Positions 13,705 to 19,361 of a stretch of DNA of 19,361 nt are shown here, in pieces. Source of the DNA: an uncultured Sutterella sp. (lineage in GTDB: Bacteria > Pseudomonadota > Gammaproteobacteria > Burkholderiales > Burkholderiaceae_F); NCBI GenBank assembly GCA_900754475.1, contig CAAECY010000062.1, positions 1-19,361 of the forward strand, written 5' to 3'. A program made the position numbers and the translations under genes. A model generated the notes under the pieces. That model was not told the origin of the DNA. It made no database searches and worked only from the letters and a program-made list of their open reading frames with translations. Each line of letters begins with the position of its first letter. Within the stretch, counting starts at the first letter, position 1.

Positions 13705-15198
13705 TCAATGGGATTGAAACGCGTCGGCGCTCGAGCCGACCAACACCTCAAGGGCGTCGATGAATTCGGGGGAGGCGTTCGCAAGATCGAATGCCGTAAT
13801 GCGGGCGCCGTGGTCGTGCGCGAACGTCTCCCAGAGCGCCAGGCGGCTCCGGACGTTGGGCGCGTCTTTGCCGAAACGTGCATAGACGGATGAGACGTTG
13901 AGGAGCGCGACGACGTTTTCGGAAAGGGCCGTAAGGAACCGGCCGTGAATTTCTTCCTCGGGCGTGGCGGAAGCGTCGAGCGCCACCCAGAAGAGGCGCT
14001 CCGAAGCGCCTTCTTTTTGCACGCGCTCGAGAACCGCTTCGGGCGTCGTATCCCAGAGTTCGGCGGGGACGATTTTCAGGACGATGTCCCGGGTCTTGAG
14101 GAGCGCCTCGGTGCGGCGGCAAAAGTCTTCCCAGTCCTTCCCGTTCGTTTCGGGCACGAGCACGACGACTTCGCGGCGACGGGCTTCGTCGTCCGAGAGG
14201 AGAAGTCGCCGATAGTAGGGACTCGTGACGGGGAAAGGAAGCGCCTTTTCGCGCCGACGAATGCGGAGCGTCGCGACAAACGCGAGACACGCGCGGGGTA
14301 CGAGCACCAGCGCGGCGATGAGGCCCATAAGGCGCAGCAGCCACGAGGTGGATTCGGTGAGCGGCGCGGAAAGGCCTTCCGCAAGGTTCATGAGCCGCAC
14401 GTGTTCGACGTCGGGCATGGGTTGAGAGCCCGGCACGAGTCCGTAGGTCGCGTTGAGAATGCCGTGAACGATGTCGGGTCGGTCGGCAAGCCACGTGCTC
14501 TCCCACCCGACGACGTAAGCCGTCCCGATTCCGCGAACGGCAAGGCTCGTCAGGAGCCCGATCGCAAAAGCCAGGGTTGCCAGGTGGAGCGCCTGTGCGG
14601 CGCAGAGGGCGAGTTTCGGCGTCATGAGGGGCGCCCAACGCCCCCAAAAGCGTGTGCGAAGGCCGTCCTTTTTGAGGCCCGGAAGGTGCAGCTTCTCGAA
14701 GACTCGTACCAGGGCCGATCGCAGGGGAGCGCCGATCGTCTTACCCGTCAGGGCGCTTGCGCCCTGAACGAGAAGAAGGAGATAGACACAGATATTCCAG
14801 AGGAAGAAGGCGAGAAGCGGAGGCGACAAAAGATTCACCACCGATCCCGTCGTGGCGAGTCGGTCCGTGAGGACCCCCGCGAGGTAGCCGAGCATCGCGA
14901 GCGTCAGAAGGACGGGAGTCGTGGCGATGCCCGTGCGTTCGAGCGTCGTTTTAACGCGACGCTCTTTGAGGCGCGCCAGAACGAGTCGCGCACGCAGCGG
15001 CAGAAACAGACCGGGCGTACGCCGCTCGCCCGCCAAGTGGCGGGCGTCCCGCGTTGCGGCGGCGGCATCGACCGACGTCCAAACGGGCTTTTCGCCCGGG
15101 GCAGCCTCGGTCGGCGTTTCAAGAAGCTCGGCGAGAAGGACGTCTCGGGCGTCCTTCTCGGAGAGCCGGACCGTCGTGGGCAATTGACGCTCGCGCAT
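13705..15198 (-). CDS. DUF2868 domain-containing integral membrane protein
   Basis: A 497-residue membrane protein resembling DUF2868, whose function is unknown. Residues 1-90 are charged and cytoplasmic in character (SEKDARDVLLAEL, then a basic RLKERRVKTTLER). Four transmembrane segments are visible at about 93-111, 124-144, 196-219 and 286-310. A loop at 226-285 contains Trp232, Trp236 and VPGSQPMPDVEHVRLMN. A soluble C-terminal domain (about 313-497) includes REVVVLVPETNGKDWEDFC and ERLFWVALDASATPEEEIHG. No catalytic motif is recognised. The DUF3482 GTPase gene begins 5 nt after its stop. I know these two families as neighbours in betaproteobacteria, so a joint function is inferred, perhaps this protein anchoring the GTPase. 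Confidence 0.85.
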   Translation of the reverse strand: MRERQLPTTVRLSEKDARDVLLAELLETPTEAAPGEKPVWTSVDAAAATRDARHLAGERRTPGLFLPLRARLVLARLKERRVKTTLERTGIATTPVLLTLAMLGYLAGVLTDRLATTGSVVNLLSPPLLAFFLWNICVYLLLLVQGASALTGKTIGAPLRSALVRVFEKLHLPGLKKDGLRTRFWGRWAPLMTPKLALCAAQALHLATLAFAIGLLTSLAVRGIGTAYVVGWESTWLADRPDIVHGILNATYGLVPGSQPMPDVEHVRLMNLAEGLSAPLTESTSWLLRLMGLIAALVLVPRACLAFVATLRIRRREKALPFPVTSPYYRRLLLSDDEARRREVVVLVPETNGKDWEDFCRRTEALLKTRDIVLKIVPAELWDTTPEAVLERVQKEGASERLFWVALDASATPEEEIHGRFLTALSENVVALLNVSSVYARFGKDAPNVRSRLALWETFAHDHGARITAFDLANASPEFIDALEVLVGSSADAFQSH

Positions 15199-15230
15199 GG
15201 GGTGTTTCCAAAAGAAGAAGGGTTTCCCCC

Positions 15231-15236
15231 ATTCTA
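15231..15236 (-). promoter_or_regulatory. candidate -10 element for the DUF2868-DUF3482 operon
   Basis: The minus strand reads TAGAAT here, 32 nt upstream of the DUF2868 start, in the 93-nt gap after the phosphoethanolamine transferase gene. No convincing -35 is visible. No T-tract terminator was found in the gap, so read-through from the thi/ept operon is also possible. Confidence 0.35.
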
Positions 15237-15291
15237 CGGAGCCTGAGGGGTGCGGCGCCTCACGAATTTTTCCAAGGTGTGTGAAAACGCA

Positions 15292-16932
15292 TCAAGGCGC
15301 CGCGTTTGCGCGGCGTTCGGCTTCCCGAGCGGTGACGGCGTCGAGCTCTGGATCGAGGACGGGAATCTCGGGCTTTTCCCAGACGTAAGCCGGATCGAGG
15401 AAGATGCGGCCTGCGTCTTCGTCCTTCCAGCGGATCCCCGCGAGAGCGAGCAAGGTCGGACTCAGACGGTCGGTGCGGAAGGGGCGATTTTCCCAGTCCT
15501 TCGCGTCGCTCCGGTCGGAGAGCCAGAAAAGGAGCGGCACCCGATAGCCGTCCGCGGTCGTATTGGAGTGACCGGTACGGTTTTCGTCGTCGCCGAGCTC
15601 CTGTCCGTGGTCCGAGACGTAGACCCAATCGAGGATCTTCCCCTCACTCGACGCGCGGGCGAGCTCCAGCGAGCGCGCAAGGATTTCGTCCTGATAGCGA
15701 ATGCCGAGGTCGTAGTCGCTCCGGGCGTCGATCACCCAGCTCGAGCGGTCGAGCGCCTTCAGCTGCGTTTCGACGGCGTCGTTTTTCGCCCAGTCGGCCT
15801 TCCAGTTGTTCGGACGACGCAGGCGGTAGTGCGGGTGAAGGCCGATCAGATGCACCACGATGAGGTGACGTTCGGCGGGATCCTTCAATGCCTTTTCCAG
15901 GGAGGGAAGGACGTTGCCGTCGAGCGATGCGCTCGAACGCCCGGAGAGGCGATTGAGCATTTCCGGATCGTCGTCCCAGGCGGCGTAGCGATTCTTGATG
16001 GCGAGATCGTCCTGGTTGCTGATCCACGTCACTTTGTAGCCCGCGCTTCGGAAAAAGGCGAAGAGATTCCCGGGGCCCGACGACGTGGAGAATTCGAACA
16101 TGTCGTCGAACGCGGGCAGCGTCGACGAGGAAACGGACCACACCGGACGCACGGTCGCAAAGTGAGGGTCGTTCGCCAGAGCGTCGAGCTTCGGCGTGGT
16201 GTTTCGCGGATAGCCGTAAAGCGACAGATTGTCGCGTACCATGCTCTCACCCACGAGAAGCAACAGAGTTCGGGGCTCCTTCGAGGCGGAAGTCACCTGA
16301 GCATCGGCCGTCGCACGACGAAGATCGTGCTCTTGCGTTTGATTTTCCCAGCCCGCGCGCACGCTTTCGACGGACCGCACCCACGAAGGCCAGTAGAAAA
16401 TCGGCCAGTGACCGCGCCAGGGGCTCAGGGCCGCACCGACCGTCAAAACGAGCGCGAGAAAGCCGATCAGCACCGAGAGGGCTTTGCCCGACACCGTGCG
16501 CGGCGCGGGCGTCGAGGGAATGCGACGAATGAGCACGAGGCCCGCGATCGCCAGAGCGAGCACGACTCCCGACCAGAGGGCGACGTCGCTCCAGAGCGTC
16601 TGAAGGTATTCGAAACTTTCCGACGTATGGGTGTTCGCCACCGACTCGAGAACGAAGGTGGACTTCGGCTCCGCCCCGTAGATCGTACGCAGGAAGGCAC
16701 GAATTCCGCCGTCGATCCAGATCAGCAGAAAGCCGAGGTAGGCGACTACCTTGACGAGGCTCGATCGTCCCCGATAGAGAAGCAGTCCGCCGAAGAGGAT
16801 CGAGAAGGACCAGAGCTGAAACGCCCGATAGGGCGCAGCCGCAAAGGCGAGAAGCACCGCCGTGGCCGCCCAAAGGAGGACGGTGCATGCGAGCGTACCC
16901 GGCTGAACGGAAAAAAGCGTGCGAAGTTTCAT
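15292..16932 (-). CDS. phosphoethanolamine transferase (EptA/CptA-type, sulfatase fold)
   Basis: Enzymes of this family move phosphoethanolamine from phosphatidylethanolamine to lipid A, core sugars or other periplasmic glycans. The 546 residues have the expected layout: five transmembrane helices (about 13-31, 37-53, 59-81, 119-136, 150-169), then a periplasmic sulfatase-like domain. Visible catalytic features are LLLLVGESMVRDNLSLYGYP (223-242) with metal ligand Glu229, the probable nucleophile Thr271 in SSSTLPAFDDMF, HLIGLHPHYRLRRP (361-374), VYVSDHGQELGDD (437-449) with Asp441-His442, and GHS (454-456). The ATG at 16932 overlaps the thiE stop (ATGA), giving translational coupling. The longer frame to 16989 is inside thiE. 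Which acceptor is modified cannot be told; a CptA-like core modifier is as likely as a lipid A enzyme. Confidence 0.88.
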   Translation of the reverse strand: MKLRTLFSVQPGTLACTVLLWAATAVLLAFAAAPYRAFQLWSFSILFGGLLLYRGRSSLVKVVAYLGFLLIWIDGGIRAFLRTIYGAEPKSTFVLESVANTHTSESFEYLQTLWSDVALWSGVVLALAIAGLVLIRRIPSTPAPRTVSGKALSVLIGFLALVLTVGAALSPWRGHWPIFYWPSWVRSVESVRAGWENQTQEHDLRRATADAQVTSASKEPRTLLLLVGESMVRDNLSLYGYPRNTTPKLDALANDPHFATVRPVWSVSSSTLPAFDDMFEFSTSSGPGNLFAFFRSAGYKVTWISNQDDLAIKNRYAAWDDDPEMLNRLSGRSSASLDGNVLPSLEKALKDPAERHLIVVHLIGLHPHYRLRRPNNWKADWAKNDAVETQLKALDRSSWVIDARSDYDLGIRYQDEILARSLELARASSEGKILDWVYVSDHGQELGDDENRTGHSNTTADGYRVPLLFWLSDRSDAKDWENRPFRTDRLSPTLLALAGIRWKDEDAGRIFLDPAYVWEKPEIPVLDPELDAVTAREAERRANAAP

Positions 16933-17567
16933 AGAACGACTTCGGAACGAAGGGATGCGGCCGCGTCGCGAGGCGAATGGGTTCCGCAAACGGCGGAAAC
17001 GACGGCGATGCCGTCGACGCCCGTCGCCATCACTGCGCGGGCATTCCCCGCTTTGATGCCGCCGATCGCCACCGAGGGGAGGGACGACGCTTCGACGATC
17101 GTGCGCAACCCCTCAAGGCCGAGCGCGGGCGAAGCGTCGAGCTTCGTCGTCTGATGAAAGACGGGACCGATCCCGACGTAGTCGACGAGGTCGACGGGCG
17201 CGCGTCGCATCTCGTCGGGCGTATTGATCGAGAGCCCCACGATTTTGTCCGCTCCGAGGAGTCGCCGGCAGTCTTCGACCGAGAGGTCCTGCTGCCCCAC
17301 GTGAACGCCGTCGGCGTTCACGGCAAAGGCGACGTCCGCGTGGTCGTCGATGACGAGCGGAACCCCTCGGGCTCGGGTCACTTCGAGAAGCGCCCGGGCG
17401 CACTCCGCCATGGCGCGCTTTTTCCACCGGGGAGCGCGTAGCTGAACGAACGTGACGCCTCCGAGGAGGGCCTCTTGCGTGGTGCGGATCATCCCTTCGG
17501 TTCCTCCGCAGAGGTCGGGGTCAAGCACGAGGTAAAGACGCAGCGATGCGGGATCAAAGGACTTCAT
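16929..17567 (-). CDS. thiE: thiamine phosphate synthase
   Basis: ThiE joins hydroxymethylpyrimidine diphosphate and thiazole phosphate to form thiamine monophosphate. The 212-residue TIM-barrel length is normal. Motifs: TFVQLRAPRWKKR (39-51); VIDDHADVAFAVNADGVHVG (72-91), where the usual NDR reads DDH; QQDLSVEDCR (92-101); VGLSINTPDEM (110-120); DYVGIGPVFHQTTK (129-142), the diphosphate-binding GPVF-TTK segment; and PSVAIGGI (164-171). It starts 2 nt after the thiM stop (TGA-CG-ATG), and its own stop overlaps the start of the phosphoethanolamine transferase gene. All three are clearly one operon. No thiC, thiG or thiD lies in the window, so the locus looks like the salvage arm of the pathway, with HMP phosphorylation encoded elsewhere. 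Confidence 0.95.
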   Translation of the reverse strand: MKSFDPASLRLYLVLDPDLCGGTEGMIRTTQEALLGGVTFVQLRAPRWKKRAMAECARALLEVTRARGVPLVIDDHADVAFAVNADGVHVGQQDLSVEDCRRLLGADKIVGLSINTPDEMRRAPVDLVDYVGIGPVFHQTTKLDASPALGLEGLRTIVEASSLPSVAIGGIKAGNARAVMATGVDGIAVVSAVCGTHSPRDAAASLRSEVVL

Positions 17568-17569
17568 CG

Positions 17570-18367
17570 TCAGGCACCCGCACTCAGTTCTTCGGGACGG
17601 ATCGTATAAAGCGCGTCGATGTAGGCGACGTGGAAGCTCCCCGGAGCGTCCGCCTTGCGGCGGGCGACTTCGGCGGCACGCTTTGCGAGCGCGCAGGCGG
17701 CGGCCGCAGCTTCGAGCGCGTTCGGATGCGCGGCGCAGAAGGCCGCCGCCAGAGCGGAGAGCGAGCAGCCCGTACCGACGACGAGCGTCGCCATGGGGTC
17801 GCCCCCCGTAATGGCGAAGGTGCGCGTGCCGTCCGTCACGTAGTCGACGGCGCCCGTTACGGCGACGACGCTGCCCGTGCGAGCGGCGAGCGCTCGCGCG
17901 GCCTCAAGGGCGTCGCTCGAATCGGCCGTGCTGTCGACTCCTTTGCCGCCCGTGCCCGCGCCCGCAAGAGCGAGGATTTCGCTCGCGTTGCCGCGGATGA
18001 CCGTGGGCTTCAGTTCGACGAACTCGCGAATGACGCCGTCGCGCCAGGGAATGCCGCCTGCGGCCACGGGGTCGAGCACCCAGGGGCGGCCCGCTTCGCG
18101 GGCGCCTTCGACCGCCTTGCGCATGGCGCGCAGGCGCTCGGGGAAGGGCGTACCCATATTGACGAGGATGCCGCCCGCAATGCGGGCGAAGGTGCCGGCC
18201 TCTTCTTCGGCCACCACCATGGCGGGCGAGGCGCCGGCCGCAAGCAGCACGTTGGCCGTGATTTCCTGAACGACTTCGTTGGTCAGGCAGTGAACGAGCG
18301 GACGGGCCGCGCGCAGAGCGGAGAGGGCGGCGGCAAGCCGTGCGGAGGAAGGCTTTTCGATGGTCAT
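17570..18367 (-). CDS. thiM: hydroxyethylthiazole kinase
   Basis: ThiM phosphorylates 4-methyl-5-(2-hydroxyethyl)thiazole, letting the cell salvage the thiazole half of thiamine for ThiE. The 265-residue protein has the ribokinase-like family blocks: LVHCLTNEVVQEITANVLLA (24-43), AGASPAM (44-50), GGILVNMGT (65-73), PWVLDPVAAGG (95-105), VIRGNASEI (123-131) and the catalytic VVGTGCSLSA with Cys201. The ATG at 18367 is the first codon giving the family N-terminus; no strong Shine-Dalgarno is visible. It heads the operon thiM-thiE-phosphoethanolamine transferase and is divergent from lgt across 158 nt. I looked for a TPP riboswitch in that gap and did not find one. Confidence 0.96.
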   Translation of the reverse strand: MTIEKPSSARLAAALSALRAARPLVHCLTNEVVQEITANVLLAAGASPAMVVAEEEAGTFARIAGGILVNMGTPFPERLRAMRKAVEGAREAGRPWVLDPVAAGGIPWRDGVIREFVELKPTVIRGNASEILALAGAGTGGKGVDSTADSSDALEAARALAARTGSVVAVTGAVDYVTDGTRTFAITGGDPMATLVVGTGCSLSALAAAFCAAHPNALEAAAAACALAKRAAEVARRKADAPGSFHVAYIDALYTIRPEELSAGA

Positions 18368-18479
18368 GGTCGGCGAGAAAAAACGAGTTTTTCGAAGGGA
18401 TCCACCTTAACACAAGCAACGCTCCGCGACCTTTGCACGAGACGCCGACTTCGTCCTTGCGGCGCCGCCCGAAGGGCGG

Positions 18480-18496
18480 GCCGCTACAATGGCGGC
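18480..18496 (+). promoter_or_regulatory. candidate lgt promoter: -10 element within an inverted repeat
   Basis: TACAAT (18485-18490) lies 35 nt before the lgt ATG and fits a -10 element, though no good -35 is seen. It is flanked by the inverted repeat GCCGC (18480-18484) and GCGGC (18492-18496). A further GC-rich dyad, CCGCCC-GAA-GGGCGG, lies just upstream. A repressor site over the promoter is possible but may be chance in GC-rich DNA. The remainder of the 158-nt thiM/lgt gap shows no gene. Confidence 0.4.
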
Positions 18497-18525
18497 TCGA
18501 CGAATGACGCGGAGGAACGTCGGAA

Positions 18526-19320
18526 ATGCTGATTCACCCCCAATTCGATCCCGTAGCGCTGCAGATCGGCCCCGTGGCCGTCCGCTGGTACGGACTCATG
18601 TACCTGGCGGGCTTTGTCGCCTTTTGGCTCCTCGGTCGCCTGCGTGCGAAAGACGCCTGGCGCGGCGTCACCGCGGACGACGTGGAAAATCTCCTTTTTT
18701 ACGGAATCTTCGGCGTGATCCTGGGCGGACGCCTCGGGTACTGCCTCTTTTATCAGCCCGCCTACTACGCGGAGCACCCTCTCGCAATTTTTGAAATCTG
18801 GCAGGGCGGCATGAGCGCGCACGGCGGCCTGATCGGCGTTCTCGTCGTCATGGCTCTCTATGCGTATCGTCACGGCATCGGCTTTTGGAAGCTCGCCGAC
18901 TTCGTCGCGCCGCTCGTTCCCCTCGGCTTGATGGCTGGTCGCATCGGTAACTTCATCAACGGAGAGCTCTGGGGGCGCGAAGCGCCCGCCGCGCTTCCCT
19001 GGGCCATGGTCTTTCCGCAAGCGGGGGACGGCCTTCCCCGTCATCCGTCGCAGCTCTACGAAGCGGCGCTCGAGGGGCTCGTCCTCTTCCTTGTGCTCTG
19101 GTTCGTCTCCCGCCGACCGAAACCCGCCGGGTTCGTGGCCGGACTTTTCGGCGTCGGTTACGGGGTGGCGCGCTTTTTCGTCGAATACTTCCGAGAGCCC
19201 GACGCTTTCCTCGGTCTTCGGGCGCTCGACCTCTCGCAAGGTCAGTGGCTGACGCTTCCGCTCATCCTCGCGGGGCTTTTTGTCATGGTCCGGAGCCTTC
19301 GCGGCGCAAAGCCGCACTGA
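18526..19320 (+). CDS. lgt: prolipoprotein diacylglyceryl transferase
   Basis: Lgt is the inner-membrane enzyme that attaches diacylglycerol from phosphatidylglycerol to the lipobox cysteine of prolipoproteins, the first step of lipoprotein maturation. The 264 residues compare with 291 in E. coli. Family features: AVRWYGLMYLAGF near residue 20, GVILGGRLGYCLFY, IWQGGMSAHGGLIG with His99 (E. coli His103), the signature GRIGNFINGELWGR (138-151) with Arg139 (E. coli Arg143), and HPSQLYEAALEG. About seven hydrophobic segments can be seen. GGAGG at 18511-18515 precedes the ATG. After the stop there is a small 6-bp hairpin (19329-19345) without a T-tract, then an ATG at 19358 that may start the next gene, cut by the window end. 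Confidence 0.97.
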   Translation: MLIHPQFDPVALQIGPVAVRWYGLMYLAGFVAFWLLGRLRAKDAWRGVTADDVENLLFYGIFGVILGGRLGYCLFYQPAYYAEHPLAIFEIWQGGMSAHGGLIGVLVVMALYAYRHGIGFWKLADFVAPLVPLGLMAGRIGNFINGELWGREAPAALPWAMVFPQAGDGLPRHPSQLYEAALEGLVLFLVLWFVSRRPKPAGFVAGLFGVGYGVARFFVEYFREPDAFLGLRALDLSQGQWLTLPLILAGLFVMVRSLRGAKPH

Positions 19321-19361
19321 GTCGTGCACGGTCGAGCACCGACCGACAACCGCCGAAATGA

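Noticed and set aside
13945..15246. A 433-codon open frame on the plus strand
   Set aside because: It is the antisense shadow of the DUF2868 gene, which has four clear membrane helices and a coupled downstream neighbour.
15250..17154. A 634-codon open frame on the plus strand
   Set aside because: It runs antisense to the phosphoethanolamine transferase and part of thiE, whose motifs are intact. Composition is charged and low in hydrophobic order, with no domain recognised.
18368..18525. A TPP riboswitch upstream of thiM
   Set aside because: On the minus strand I found no CUGAGA or other conserved THI-box segment; the gap is short and GC-rich without the expected two-arm layout.
19329..19361. 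A terminator after lgt and the start of a further gene
   Set aside because: The 6-bp hairpin lacks a T-tract, and the ATG at 19358 has too little sequence after it to judge.

Overview
The window looks like a stretch of chromosome from a high-GC betaproteobacterium, most likely Burkholderiales and possibly a Sutterellaceae-type gut bacterium. The genus-level guess is inference. The grounds are a GC-rich background, the queA-tgt-yajC-secD-secF order, the divergent darP/pmbA pair, and the neighbouring DUF2868/DUF3482 genes, a pairing I know mainly from betaproteobacteria. No tRNA, rRNA, CRISPR array, insertion sequence or integrase was seen.

Left end (1-1111): the tail of a surface-polysaccharide region. 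It holds an AT-rich, N-terminally truncated polysaccharide pyruvyl transferase and an intact rfbC (dTDP-rhamnose synthesis), closed by a strong terminator. Facing it on the minus strand is a 502-residue gene that fuses a MogA-type molybdopterin adenylyltransferase to a serine carboxylesterase through a Pro/Ala/Glu/Lys linker. Its upstream neighbour is darP (yjgA). darP is divergent from pmbA (tldE).

Centre (4837-10672): a plus-strand housekeeping run of queA and tgt (queuosine tRNA modification), then yajC, secD and secF (Sec translocon accessory complex). Its non-coding parts are unusual. There is a structured yajC leader, and three consecutive hairpins lie between yajC and secD, the last a classical terminator only 26 nt before the secD start codon. 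A perfect bidirectional terminator follows secF, and an AT-rich family 8 glycosyltransferase gene, probably acquired, starts 11 nt behind it.

Right half (11826-18367): a minus-strand series read from right to left. It comprises thiM and thiE (thiamine salvage and synthesis), a phosphoethanolamine-transferase-like membrane enzyme overlapping thiE by ATGA, and a paired membrane protein (DUF2868) and divergent GTPase (DUF3482) of unknown function. It ends with a small four-helix DMT-family (DUF486) membrane protein. Divergent from thiM, lgt (prolipoprotein diacylglyceryl transferase) closes the window.

The best candidates for something undescribed are the Mog-esterase fusion, the DUF2868/DUF3482 membrane-GTPase pair, and the repeated arrangement in which an intrinsic terminator sits directly before the next start codon (before mog-esterase, secD and the glycosyltransferase), leaving no room for a separate promoter.
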